Notes under the pieces: generated by a model
What the model was told of the DNA's origin: nothing
The model's input: the letters and a program-made list of their open reading frames with translations, nothing else
The model's database searches: none
Position numbers and translations under genes: made by a program
Assembly: GCF_018343545.2 (NCBI RefSeq)
Contig: NZ_JAGYPE020000001.1
Span: forward strand, 285,470-349,469
From: Neobacillus citreus
Lineage (GTDB): Bacteria > Bacillota > Bacilli > Bacillales > Cytobacillaceae
Direction: 5' to 3'
Length of the DNA: 64,000 bases
In this document: positions 54,065 through 63,613 of the stretch, one piece after another
Numbering within the stretch: position 1 is the first letter of the stretch
Layout: each line of letters begins with the position of its first letter

Positions 54065-57000
54065 TTATTGTGCAATAGCCAATGGAATTAATTGTTTAAT
54101 GCGCTCTTCCGCTTTATATTCAAATGGTTTCGGAAGTGTTTTTACAAAATTAACAGTTGCCTGAAGATCTTCTGGGCCAACTTCTAAATCTGTTGCAAGA
54201 TCTTTAATACCATATTTGACATTACCGTACATATAGTTGTTAACAACCACTGTATATTCTTTATTTTTGTCAATCCTTGAACCATCCGGCAAGAAGATAT
54301 CTGCGACTTTACCTGTATTTCCATCCCATGTGTACTTAAAACCGGCAACATGAAAATCTAATCTGTATGTTTGTGTCCCATCTGTCTCAGTAAACGGAGT
54401 AATTTGGTTATTTAGAACCGTTTCCAAATCTGAACCGCTAAGCTTTACTTTATTTAACACATTGCCGAAAGGCTGGATTGAGAAAAGGTCGCCAAACGTT
54501 ACTGTCCCCGCATCAAGATTTGCCCGGACACCGCCGCCATTCATTAAAGCAAAATCCGTATTCATTTCGGCCTTCATTCCATCCGCAATCATATTTCCAA
54601 GTGCAAAATCGCCTGTTACTGCACTAGGATAAGCTTTATCTAAAGTTGTTTTAGACTCCCCAACTTCTTCTGCTTTAATTGGAGCAATCTTTTCCTCATA
54701 CTTTTGCATGATCGCAGATACCTCTGGGTCGGGTTGGTAATCTTTTTGGAATACCGTTACAATCTCTGCTTTCTTGTCCACAATGTCCCCGCTTACTGGG
54801 TCAAGTTCAAGATCGACATCGGAAAAAGCAGAGCCATATGAATAAGCCTGAACGATAAGCTTGTTATCTACTACTTTATTAACCCCGACATGGTTATGAG
54901 CAGCAAAAATAACGTCTACCTCATCATCGATATTTTCAGCAATTTTTGAAGCATCATAGGAATCTGAATTACCTGTTTGGGTTGTTGGATTATGCGCGAG
55001 CACCACAATCGCTTTAATACCTTGCTTCTCTAATTCAGCCGCATATTTGTTTATGGCTTCTGCTTCATCAGTGATTTGAAGATTTTCGTTTCCTTTAGAA
55101 ACAATCATATTAGGTGTTTCTTGTGTCACGACACCGATAAATCCAATCTTTTTGCCGCCAATTTCTTTTATTGCATAAGGTTCGGTAATTAATTTTCCGG
55201 TTGAATTATCATACACGTTCGCTGCTACTACCGGGAAATCCATCCCTTTATAACCAGGACTACCTTTTGGATGGTCACCGCCATGGATCATGCGCTGTAA
55301 TTCTGCGATTCCTTCATCAAATTCATGGTTCCCTAGTGTACCAACATCAAAATGCATCGCATTCATCACTTCAACCGTCGGCTCATCTTGGAAAAGTGCG
55401 GAGATAAGCGGGCTTCCGCCAATCATATCACCTGAATGAACTAAAAAAGTATTAGGGTTTGTTGCTTTACGAACTTTCATCGCCGCAGCTGTGTACTTCA
55501 TATTACCTGCTAGCTCTGTTCCAACTTTTGTACTTGTATCAAGCTGCCCATGTAAATCGTTTAAACCTAGTAATTGTACTTTTATCGGACTTAGATTTAA
55601 CTTGAAGATTCCAAAACCCTTGTCATCTGTTTTGTTTGTATAAGTGATATTGCTGCCTTGGTTAATATAGCCTTCTGCATTAGGAGATGTAGTAAACGTA
55701 ACATTAACACCGCCATCGATTGGAGCAATCGACCAATTGTTATCAGCAGTAGGCATAATCTCTTTCATTTCAGAGATATAATCCATTAAGATTTGACGGT
55801 TCTCATCAGCAGAGTCGACTACTAGTTCACTTCCTTTTAGACCCGGGAAGTTACCGCCGCCACCTGCACGGTAGTTGTTTGTCACAACAATAAAATCTTG
55901 ATTTGGTTCCACCGGTTGGCCGTTATAAGTCAAATTAATAACACGGCTTGCATCTGGATTAATCATTTTTCCAGTTGAATCGTACTTTGCAGGTTTTGTT
56001 ATATCGATTTGATAGTGTACACCGTCAATGACATCAAAGTTATAACCAGGGAACGTCGGGTTTAATAGGGGCTGCTCGTCCGTTTTTGCCGGATCAATCT
56101 GATTGAATTTCCCGGCAGACATTTCAATCCATTCTTTAACCACTGAGCCTTTTACCTTTATCGCCTTTAACGTGTTGTCATAAAGGTATAAATCGCTAGC
56201 GCTTCGGATGGTCAAATCCCCTTTTTTAATTTCGGTATATTCTGCAGGCCCATTCCCGCCGGCCTTGAATGGGGCTCCCGCAGAAAGGATTGGCACATCT
56301 TTATATTCTGGTTTACTTTGAGCGATGTACTTTTCGGCATACCATTTTTGAGCATTCGTTACAACTTGAATAGAAGGATCATCCTGAACTAATGAAAAGT
56401 AACTGTGGATATCATCAGTTGTTTTACCGATTGGTGTATTTACATAGTTAACGGTTGCCTCGTGATCGGCTTTTAACAGATCGGAAATAGTTGGATCAGG
56501 CTTAACAGTGCTCTCTGTTTTCGTCTTACCGGTAGCAGAATCCTTTACATCCTTATAGGTCTCACGGGTGGAGGATTGCGAATTAACCACAGACCATTTG
56601 CCTTTTTCTTTCTTCAGCTGAAGATCGATTAGTCCTAAGGAACCGCCGCCGTAACCTGCTTGGACTGCAGGAACACCATTAATGGTACCCTTTGCGTTAT
56701 CCACTCCTGGTAAAGGTTTTTTGTCAGCACCTAAAAACGAACTATCGAGAGCTGCTTCCGACTTAGCAGGGAACAACTTATGAGTATGAGAAAAAGTAAT
56801 GGCGTCTATGCCAGGTACTTCACTTAATGAGTAAATCACATTTTCCGTACTTGCCTTATCACTGTTAAATCCAGAATGCGTCAAAGCGATGACGATATCA
56901 GCCCCTTGTTCTCTCATCTGTGGGACGAATTTTTTTGCCGTTTCAACAATATTTTTGGCAATGACATTACCGTCTAAATTGGATTGATCCCAGTCACTAA

Positions 57001-57670
57001 TTTGTGGAGGAACGAATCCGATATAACCAATTTTAATCACATGGGTTTTACCACTCTCATCGATTACCTTTTTATTGATAATGCGAAATGGAGTATATTT
57101 ATTAATATCATTTTCTGGATTTTGATCATGATCATCCATATATACATTTGCATTTATAACGGGAAAGTTGGCATCATCATATACTTCATCTAGAAAGTCC
57201 AAGCCGTAATTGAATTCATGGTTTCCGAGTGTAGCCATATCGTAACCCATTTTGTTCATGGCTTTAATGGCAGGATGTAGTTCACCCTCTTTTATTGGTT
57301 CAATTTTTGCTTTGTAAGTTCCTAGAGGAGTACCTTGGATTAAGTCTCCATTGTCTACTAAAATACTATTTTTCACTTCTTGTCTTGCTTGTTTTACGAG
57401 TGTGGCAGTCTTGGATAAACCTACCTTCTCATAAGGGGCATCCTTAAAATAATCATAAGCTAATAGATTTGTATGAATATCAGTCGTTTCCATGAGACGC
57501 AAATTTACAAAGTCTTTATTGGATTGCTTTGATAAAACGTTTACTGGTATATTTTTATTTTGTAATTCTGCTGCATTCACTTGTGAGGAAAGCAGCGGCA
57601 CTGCCATTATGGTCAAGGCTAAAGAAGCTGAAAGTATTCTTTTCGGCCCAAATGTTTTTCTTTTTTTCAT
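54065..57670 (-). CDS. Secreted bifunctional 2',3'-cyclic phosphodiesterase/5'-nucleotidase (YfkN-like)
   Basis: The 1201-residue protein has a signal peptide (residues 1-33, ending VNA). Module 1 (about 50-640) is a CpdB-like cyclic phosphodiesterase with METTDIHTN and GNHEFNYG. Module 2 (about 670-1195) is a UshA-like nucleotidase with LGLNDLHGQLD, GNHEFDEG, AHNHV and NGGGVRANL. Each has a metallophosphatase and a C-terminal substrate domain. It would salvage phosphate from extracellular nucleotides. B. subtilis YfkN is longer and wall-anchored; this one ends PLAIAQ without LPXTG, so it may be free. PhoP-box-like repeats lie upstream. Confidence 0.9.
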   Translation of the reverse strand: MKKRKTFGPKRILSASLALTIMAVPLLSSQVNAAELQNKNIPVNVLSKQSNKDFVNLRLMETTDIHTNLLAYDYFKDAPYEKVGLSKTATLVKQARQEVKNSILVDNGDLIQGTPLGTYKAKIEPIKEGELHPAIKAMNKMGYDMATLGNHEFNYGLDFLDEVYDDANFPVINANVYMDDHDQNPENDINKYTPFRIINKKVIDESGKTHVIKIGYIGFVPPQISDWDQSNLDGNVIAKNIVETAKKFVPQMREQGADIVIALTHSGFNSDKASTENVIYSLSEVPGIDAITFSHTHKLFPAKSEAALDSSFLGADKKPLPGVDNAKGTINGVPAVQAGYGGGSLGLIDLQLKKEKGKWSVVNSQSSTRETYKDVKDSATGKTKTESTVKPDPTISDLLKADHEATVNYVNTPIGKTTDDIHSYFSLVQDDPSIQVVTNAQKWYAEKYIAQSKPEYKDVPILSAGAPFKAGGNGPAEYTEIKKGDLTIRSASDLYLYDNTLKAIKVKGSVVKEWIEMSAGKFNQIDPAKTDEQPLLNPTFPGYNFDVIDGVHYQIDITKPAKYDSTGKMINPDASRVINLTYNGQPVEPNQDFIVVTNNYRAGGGGNFPGLKGSELVVDSADENRQILMDYISEMKEIMPTADNNWSIAPIDGGVNVTFTTSPNAEGYINQGSNITYTNKTDDKGFGIFKLNLSPIKVQLLGLNDLHGQLDTSTKVGTELAGNMKYTAAAMKVRKATNPNTFLVHSGDMIGGSPLISALFQDEPTVEVMNAMHFDVGTLGNHEFDEGIAELQRMIHGGDHPKGSPGYKGMDFPVVAANVYDNSTGKLITEPYAIKEIGGKKIGFIGVVTQETPNMIVSKGNENLQITDEAEAINKYAAELEKQGIKAIVVLAHNPTTQTGNSDSYDASKIAENIDDEVDVIFAAHNHVGVNKVVDNKLIVQAYSYGSAFSDVDLELDPVSGDIVDKKAEIVTVFQKDYQPDPEVSAIMQKYEEKIAPIKAEEVGESKTTLDKAYPSAVTGDFALGNMIADGMKAEMNTDFALMNGGGVRANLDAGTVTFGDLFSIQPFGNVLNKVKLSGSDLETVLNNQITPFTETDGTQTYRLDFHVAGFKYTWDGNTGKVADIFLPDGSRIDKNKEYTVVVNNYMYGNVKYGIKDLATDLEVGPEDLQATVNFVKTLPKPFEYKAEERIKQLIPLAIAQ

Positions 57671-57757
57671 TCTAAATCACCTTTCTTGTGAAAGTAGTTT
57701 TTGAACAGATTTTACTAGACTTACAGTTAGTAGTTTAACAAGCTAATATTTATTTCT

Positions 57758-57785
57758 TGTATTTATTGTGTTAATTAAGTGTAAA
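57758..57785 (-). promoter_or_regulatory. PhoP-box-like direct repeats before the nucleotidase gene
   Basis: On the minus strand TTTACA (57780-57785), TTAACA (57769-57774) and AATACA (57758-57763) repeat at exactly 11 bases. PhoP of Bacilli binds TT[ATC]ACA repeats with this period. It fits phosphate-starvation control of a nucleotidase. Confidence 0.6.
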
Positions 57786-57882
57786 TCTGCGCTCTTTACA
57801 AAAATTTTACATAGGATTTATAGGGTTTTATTCATTTTTGGCAAATTCTATACATAAGAAACCTAAAAGGGGGAATTCGTTC

Positions 57883-58083
57883 ATGAAACGTAAAAGAACC
57901 TATTTTATGATTGAAGATTTGGTGTTTGAAGTTGAGAAACCGGAAATTCCGGTAAAACATATAAAAAAAACACAGATTAAAATTGAAAATGAGGAATATA
58001 AAGAATTACGAAAAGAATTCAATGAAGATGTTTATCATATTGTAAAGACACCTGATGGGTGGGTAATTTCAGAAAAAGAGTAA
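57883..58083 (+). CDS. Hypothetical 66-residue protein
   Basis: The ATG at 57883 lies 9 bases after AAGGGGG. The product (MKRKRTYFMIEDLVFEVEKP at its start) is highly charged, with lysine- and glutamate-rich segments and a beta-rich C-terminus (VYHIVKTPDGWVISEKE). It is a soluble, compact peptide. No family recognised. It is divergent from the nucleotidase gene. Confidence 0.65.
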   Translation: MKRKRTYFMIEDLVFEVEKPEIPVKHIKKTQIKIENEEYKELRKEFNEDVYHIVKTPDGWVISEKE

Positions 58084-58113
58084 CATAAGTTATTTTTTTC
58101 CACACACAAAAAA

Positions 58114-58140
58114 ACCTAGATAATTCATCATTATCTAGGT
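58114..58140. terminator. Bidirectional terminator
   Basis: ACCTAGATAAT (58114-58124) pairs perfectly with ATTATCTAGGT (58130-58140) between convergent genes. Confidence 0.85.
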
Positions 58141-58148
58141 ACTCTTTC

Positions 58149-58721
58149 TTAGAGAATATCTCGTTTTAAAGAATTTTTAAGCAGTTTAATTTCTCCATTT
58201 GGTTTAGGAAATTCACTAATGTTTTCATATTTTTCGTCCCTATTTGGATTGGTTGAATCTTCAAGCACATATTCCTTAAACGAACAGCTAAATAGTTTAC
58301 GCGCGATTCTTCCTTTTTCTCCAATTAGGTTGAACCAGCTTTGCCTAACATAAAAAGGGTTCGTTAATATTCTATCAATAATAAAAGAAATGCTGTCCTT
58401 TTCTTCCTCTGATGTAAATTTTATTTTTGAAGAAAGGGCTAAGATAAAATAGTTTTTTGACTTATCTACTTCCAGTAATTGAAGATGGTACCTCTCACGC
58501 TGCTTTTCATTGAAGTCCTTTAGTACCATTTCGATACTTTTATCAATATCTATTTCAAATTTACCCGCATCTCTCCAGCACGATACTCGTGGATCAAATA
58601 AAGACAGTGTTAGTATATAATATGCTGCATAGTTTTTGTGATCAAATACTTCATTGCGTTTTTTTTCATCTTCCGGTACTACAATAAATTTTTTATAGTC
58701 TGCAAAAAAATGATCCATCAT
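58149..58721 (-). CDS. Hypothetical protein, 190 residues
   Basis: I do not recognise this soluble protein. ATG 58721 fits AAGGTG spacing; a GTG three codons earlier overlaps the site. It starts MMDHFFADYKKFIVV and contains a mainly helical, charged sequence with VSCWRDAGKFEIDID and NYFILALSSKIKFTSEEEK. The end is rich in lysine and asparagine. No motif for an enzyme or DNA binding was visible. Confidence 0.65.
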   Translation of the reverse strand: MMDHFFADYKKFIVVPEDEKKRNEVFDHKNYAAYYILTLSLFDPRVSCWRDAGKFEIDIDKSIEMVLKDFNEKQRERYHLQLLEVDKSKNYFILALSSKIKFTSEEEKDSISFIIDRILTNPFYVRQSWFNLIGEKGRIARKLFSCSFKEYVLEDSTNPNRDEKYENISEFPKPNGEIKLLKNSLKRDIL

Positions 58722-58917
58722 ATCATACACCTTCTTTCAAACCTTAATAGAATGGTTGAAAACAGTTTTTCTCCTTATCTTTCTACATATCTTTTATATT
58801 TCTTTTTTAAAACTTAAATTCCTGCTTATTATTACATAAATCCACATTAAGCATGGTTTTTACTAAAAAAGTCCTATCACCTGATCAAAAAATGTCGTAA
58901 TAAGGGTTACAAAATGA

Positions 58918-58941
58918 TCCCGATAGCATTTGCCATCGGGA
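58918..58941 (-). terminator. Hairpin after the MMPL gene
   Basis: TCCCGAT (58918-58924) pairs with ATCGGGA (58935-58941), 16 bases after the stop. The T-rich tail is moderate. Confidence 0.65.
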
Positions 58942-58956
58942 CCCTCTACCTACTTA

Positions 58957-61900
58957 TTAAATTACTTTTTCCTCCAAGCTCAATTCATCTTCCTTTTTAC
59001 GAGAAAATAAATGGGCAAGGGCCTCTGGCAGGGCAATCATCGCTGGCAAAAAGACCGGAAGCAGGATAAAGCATAGGACGACAAGACCTGTGATGACGGC
59101 TATTGCCAATTCACCCAAGAGGATAATTCCGGATGGCATTAGTGTAGCAAAGGTGCCACCGAGTATAATGACTGCCGATATAATGACTCCACCTGTATGT
59201 CTGGAAGCCAAAACGATTGCCTCTTTTGGCGACAGCTGTTGATATTCCTTATAGCGCATCATTAAGAATATGCTATAGTCCACTCCCAAGGCTACAATGA
59301 TGATGAAAGAGAAGAATGGAACAAAGGAAGAAATACCGGCATATCCCAGCCAATCTATGAAAATATAGTTAATGATAAACATTGCAGTATAATAGGCTCC
59401 TAAAAGGGACGCAGTGATGAAAACTGGTGTCCAGAACGAACGTATGACTAAGAACAAGACAAGTAATACTCCGATAATGACGATCGTGGTTGCTTTATTC
59501 AAGTCACGGCTCAAGATATCGTTCATATCATTCGTTGTGGCGCTTGGTCCTGACACACCCGACATGGCATGTGAAAGATTTGTGCCTTTTAGTCCATTGG
59601 AAACAGCTTTATTGATCTTATTGATCGTGTTTAAAGCATCTTTAGAATAAGGGTCATTCTCTAACACAATCGTCATCTTCGTAATTTTTCGATCATTGGA
59701 CATGAACACGTCTAATGATTTTTTAAAGTTTTCATCCGTCAATGCTTCCTTCGGGATAAAGAAGGTTTTACTTGTATTAAACTGTGTTAAGAAACCATTC
59801 GTCTTTCCTAAACCGGCAGAAATTTGCTGTAAACCACCGTTTACTTCTGATAGCTTTTGTCCAAACGTACTGAATCCATTGAGACCTGCTACAAGCTGCT
59901 GCTGACCTGACTTCATCTGGCCAAGTCCATTGGTAACACTATTCATATTAGTTACGATTGTACCTATTCCCGACGAAGCTTTCCCTAGGCCATCTTCCAG
60001 CTTTTTCAAACCATCCGCCATCTGGGATAAGCCGCTGCTCATGCTGGCAAGATTATTATTTGCTGTAGCGAAACCAGCCGTTACTGCATTATAATTTTCA
60101 TTTAATGTGTTGATTCCTTCAGGTGTAATTTGACTTAAAGACGATGATACCTGATCAATTGTTTGCTTTAGTGCTAGGTAATTGGTGTCATTACTCGAAT
60201 TTGAATAACTGCTGCCTAAAGCATCCACCATGGTCTGCATTTGCGTGAGTGCGCTTTTTACACCAAGCAGTGCCTGTGCTGCACCTTGGTAGTGGGTTCC
60301 CATCTCAGCGTAGCCAGCCTGCATTTTTCCATAATTATCTGCTAACACCGCTACTCCACTGCTCATCTTTGACAAATTCGTTTGGATGGCAGCAATGCCG
60401 CTCATAATCGTTTGGGAGTTGCTTGATCCACCATCTATTCCGGATTGGATTTGCTTTAATCCATTTGTTAGTGCGGTCATACCTTCTTGAAGCTTTGCTG
60501 TACCATCCACCATTTGGTTAACCTGTGAAAAGTCCGCAGAACCCAATTTTTCTTGAGCAAGCTTCAAGCCATCATTTATTTGATCCACACCATCTTGAGT
60601 TTTTGAAATACCATCCGTTACAGACCCCATTTGACTGTCGACGTAAAAACCAGCAATTGGTTCTCCTTGAGGTTGTGTTGCTGAAGAAACCTGCTTAACC
60701 CCATTAATACTCTTGAGTCTCTCGGTCAAGTCATCAATGACGGCAAGTGACTCATTATTATCTAGTGTTTTATTATTTTCAATGACAACAGTAGCTGGCA
60801 TTGCCTGGCCTTTGCCAAAATGTTCCGCCACAATATTAAATCCTTTGGAAGAAGGATATTTATTACCAAGTTCTCCAATGGTATCAAAGTTGAGCTTTTC
60901 CTGATGTAAATACACCATTGGCCCTATGATCAAAAGTAATACAACGACTGTTATAATAGGATGCTTTGTTCCAAAGGAGGATGTTTTCCCCCAGAACTTG
61001 TTTTCCTTATGGCCCAATACATTCTTTGAAGGCCAGAAGAGCTTCTTGCCCAAAACTTTCATAATGAATGGTGTTAAGGTCAAAATTTCAAGCAATAGTA
61101 TGGTTACACCTATGACGACAACCACACCGGATTTATAAATTGGTGATTCGGCAAAAACGAGAGCAAGAAACGCGATAAATACCGTTAGAATACTATACGC
61201 AATCGTTTTACCCGCCGTTTTATAGGTGATTACGATGGAATCATCAATCGAGTTATCATGGGATAGTTCCTCCCTAAATCGATTGAAAAGAAGGATGTTG
61301 TAATCTGTACCGATACCAAAAAGAATGAGTATAAGAAGCATTTGGGTCAGACTCGTTATCGGAAACCCTGCTTTATCAATTAATTGAGCGGCGATTCCCA
61401 TCGAACATAAATAGGAAAAGGCTACTGCTATTAAGGAAATAAAAGGTGTAACTACTGACCTGAATGCAAGGATAAGGACAACTAAAATAAAAATAACGGT
61501 CAATGCCGCACTCTTCTCGACTCCTGCTTGTGATGCCTTCAAATAATCATTATTGATAAAATCTTCACCGCTAAGATAATATTCAACAGGTACTTTACTA
61601 AGCTTGCTGTCTAGTTGTTTTTTGATATCATCAATTTCTCTTGCTTTCTTATCGAGCTTGAAGCTCACCATCAGTGTGGTACCATCTTTAGAAATTAAAG
61701 AGCTTTTTGCTTCAGGTATACTGAAAGGATCAATCATGTCTGCAATACCCAGCTCTGAGCTGTCATCGCTTATGGCCTTTACAGCATCACCAATTTTTTT
61801 CATGTCATCATTAGAAATTTTATGTTTATCGTAAAAAACGATAATGTTGTTTGTACCTTTAGTGGTCTCCATCTTTTTCAGGATCTGGTCTGCGATGGCT

Positions 61901-62040
61901 GAAGGACTGTCATTACTCGTTCCTTGCTGTCCTTTTTGTCGCAATATGGCATTGATATCCGGTTGAATGGCCGTAAGCAATATGGTCGCAATTAACCAAA
62001 TGGCAAATATTGCCCAACGTCTTTTTATGATTGTTTTCAC
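58957..62040 (-). CDS. MMPL/RND family exporter (YdfJ-like)
   Basis: The 1027-residue protein has an N-terminal helix, an extracytoplasmic domain, a membrane block (about 190-350) with GFPITSLTQMLLILILFGIG and YNILLFNRFREELS (key GTDYNILLFNRF), a long extracytoplasmic segment (about 390-790) of repeated GL/SGL-Q-rich helical heptads like those of YhgE/Pip proteins, and a second membrane block (about 810-1000) with VALGVDYSIFLMMRYKEY. It would export a lipid-like or toxic compound using proton force. I choose GTG 62040, 9 bases after GGGAGGGAG. It lies downstream of a TetR gene that probably controls it. Confidence 0.88.
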   Translation of the reverse strand: MKTIIKRRWAIFAIWLIATILLTAIQPDINAILRQKGQQGTSNDSPSAIADQILKKMETTKGTNNIIVFYDKHKISNDDMKKIGDAVKAISDDSSELGIADMIDPFSIPEAKSSLISKDGTTLMVSFKLDKKAREIDDIKKQLDSKLSKVPVEYYLSGEDFINNDYLKASQAGVEKSAALTVIFILVVLILAFRSVVTPFISLIAVAFSYLCSMGIAAQLIDKAGFPITSLTQMLLILILFGIGTDYNILLFNRFREELSHDNSIDDSIVITYKTAGKTIAYSILTVFIAFLALVFAESPIYKSGVVVVIGVTILLLEILTLTPFIMKVLGKKLFWPSKNVLGHKENKFWGKTSSFGTKHPIITVVVLLLIIGPMVYLHQEKLNFDTIGELGNKYPSSKGFNIVAEHFGKGQAMPATVVIENNKTLDNNESLAVIDDLTERLKSINGVKQVSSATQPQGEPIAGFYVDSQMGSVTDGISKTQDGVDQINDGLKLAQEKLGSADFSQVNQMVDGTAKLQEGMTALTNGLKQIQSGIDGGSSNSQTIMSGIAAIQTNLSKMSSGVAVLADNYGKMQAGYAEMGTHYQGAAQALLGVKSALTQMQTMVDALGSSYSNSSNDTNYLALKQTIDQVSSSLSQITPEGINTLNENYNAVTAGFATANNNLASMSSGLSQMADGLKKLEDGLGKASSGIGTIVTNMNSVTNGLGQMKSGQQQLVAGLNGFSTFGQKLSEVNGGLQQISAGLGKTNGFLTQFNTSKTFFIPKEALTDENFKKSLDVFMSNDRKITKMTIVLENDPYSKDALNTINKINKAVSNGLKGTNLSHAMSGVSGPSATTNDMNDILSRDLNKATTIVIIGVLLVLFLVIRSFWTPVFITASLLGAYYTAMFIINYIFIDWLGYAGISSFVPFFSFIIIVALGVDYSIFLMMRYKEYQQLSPKEAIVLASRHTGGVIISAVIILGGTFATLMPSGIILLGELAIAVITGLVVLCFILLPVFLPAMIALPEALAHLFSRKKEDELSLEEKVI

Positions 62041-62193
62041 CTTGCAGCTCCCTCCCATGTTGTTTTTTAATGCTTAAGTTCCCTGTTCGTTTCTCCCGGA
62101 AAGTATAAAACATCAAAAAATCCTTTTTCACAATAGTCACTATAGCAAGGTGGAAAGATGGGTTCAAAGAGCAAAAAAGAACGAGCGTGTTAA

Positions 62194-62223
62194 AATAATA
62201 CATTTAAAGTAATTTGTATTATT
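62194..62223. promoter_or_regulatory. Inverted repeat at the end of the TetR gene, possible operator
   Basis: AATAATACA (62194-62202) pairs with TGTATTATT (62215-62223), overlapping the TetR stop. It lies in the probable promoter region of the MMPL gene, 154 bases from its start. It could be a TetR operator or a weak terminator. Confidence 0.4.
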
Positions 62224-62752
62224 AATTCATCACCTGATTAAAGATTTCGAACAACTCGTCTTTCTGGTAATTATATTCTTTACTCATCCAATTCTGTAAA
62301 ATGGTCATAAATGAAGTGGCATATAAGTCACAAATGACATCAGGATACTTCGACTGATTGATCTTTTTAGAAATGGGATCGTTTTCTGTTTTGGAATGTT
62401 CCCGTATAATATCACTTGCAATTTTCACCATGCTTTTGAATAAAATATGTCCATCAGACCCTAATAAAGTATTTTCAAATAACACAGAATTTTTTTCTAC
62501 ATAATCAACAAGTAATTTAAATGGGTCAGCATTCGATTTTTTATTCAAATGAATAATCTCTTCAGATAAATGATAAATAAAATCTTTGAGTAAACTGTAT
62601 TTATCTTCATAATAACGATAAAACGTGGTGCGATGAATTAAGGCATCATCACATATTTCCTGAATCGTGATGGACGAAAATCGTTTCGTTTGCAGAACAT
62701 GAATAAAGCTTTGGATGATTTGGCGTCTCGTGCGTTCGGTTGTATAGTTCAT
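62222..62752 (-). CDS. TetR-family regulator
   Basis: The 176-residue protein begins MNYTTERTRRQIIQSFIHVL and has the DNA-binding domain with TIQEICDDALIHRTTFYRYY (about 29-48), then an all-helical ligand domain. ATG 62752 fits AAGGA spacing; an ATG nine bases earlier is too near. It lies upstream of the MMPL exporter gene in the same orientation and probably represses it. Confidence 0.88.
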   Translation of the reverse strand: MNYTTERTRRQIIQSFIHVLQTKRFSSITIQEICDDALIHRTTFYRYYEDKYSLLKDFIYHLSEEIIHLNKKSNADPFKLLVDYVEKNSVLFENTLLGSDGHILFKSMVKIASDIIREHSKTENDPISKKINQSKYPDVICDLYATSFMTILQNWMSKEYNYQKDELFEIFNQVMN

Positions 62753-62884
62753 AGTGCACATTCCTTATATTCATTTTTTGAGGATAATCGAATACTAGCG
62801 AAATCTATTGTACGGTTATATTTCAATAGATAACAAGACAAGAATAGTCCTACTCCATGCGCAGGCTTAAAAAACTGTCAAAAA

Positions 62885-62909
62885 AGGCCCAAGGTGTTCC
62901 TTAGAGCCT
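62885..62909 (-). terminator. Terminator of the fumarylacetoacetase-family gene
   Basis: On the minus strand AGGC-TCT-AAGG pairs with CCTT-GG-GCCT (62885-62909), with an internal mismatch loop, followed by T6. Confidence 0.75.
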
Positions 62910-62919
62910 GTTAAGTAAT

Positions 62920-63546
62920 TTAATTTAGTTTTATAATACTTTCACCAAGAACCGAAGTTCCCCAAAGTAATGATAAATGATCTTTGTCCCTTACTGGTCC
63001 AACGCCTTCAGGAGTACCCGTAAAGATTAAATCTCCTTCCCCTAATCCAAAGTTTAGGGCGATGAAATCAATTATGGTCTGCAAATCAAAGATCATATTT
63101 TTTATGTTCCCTTGCTGTACCGTTTTCCCATTTATAAGAAGAGAAAAATCGGTCTTCATCATTTCTTCTTTCCCTGGAAAGAAGATGAATTTGCTCACAA
63201 TAGCTGAGTTCGGAAACCCTTTTGCCAATAGCCATGGCTGGCCTTTTTTCTTAAGTTCACTCTGAACATCCCGTAAGGTAAAGTCGATGCCAATGGCCAT
63301 ACTGTCGACTATTTCCTCTACTCTCATCCCTTTTTCATAGGATTTTCCTATCCTTATCACTATTTCTGTTTCAAAATGGATAGAACCTCGATTTCCAGGC
63401 AGTAAAATTTCCTGACCAACAGCTTCCGCCAAGGCATGAGTAGGTTTGGAAAAAATAATCGGAGAAGTCGGCACTTCATTTTGCAGTTCCTTAGCATGCT
63501 CAGCGTAGTTTCGACCGACGCAGTAGATATTAGAAATCTTATTCAT
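62920..63546 (-). CDS. Fumarylacetoacetate hydrolase family protein
   Basis: The 208-residue protein has the FAH core: YCVGRNYAEHAKEL near 9-22, the metal-binding HFETEIVIRIGK (about 58-69), FTLRDVQSELKKKGQPW and DLIFTGTPEGVGPVRDKD. It is the short form found in many bacteria, with activities such as acylpyruvate hydrolysis or oxaloacetate decarboxylation. GAGGGATTG precedes the ATG. It is monocistronic. Confidence 0.9.
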   Translation of the reverse strand: MNKISNIYCVGRNYAEHAKELQNEVPTSPIIFSKPTHALAEAVGQEILLPGNRGSIHFETEIVIRIGKSYEKGMRVEEIVDSMAIGIDFTLRDVQSELKKKGQPWLLAKGFPNSAIVSKFIFFPGKEEMMKTDFSLLINGKTVQQGNIKNMIFDLQTIIDFIALNFGLGEGDLIFTGTPEGVGPVRDKDHLSLLWGTSVLGESIIKLN

Positions 63547-63613
63547 GACAATCCCTCATTTTATAGTAATTATTAAAACTTACTCTTACATCAACTATAC
63601 AACAAGGAATCGC

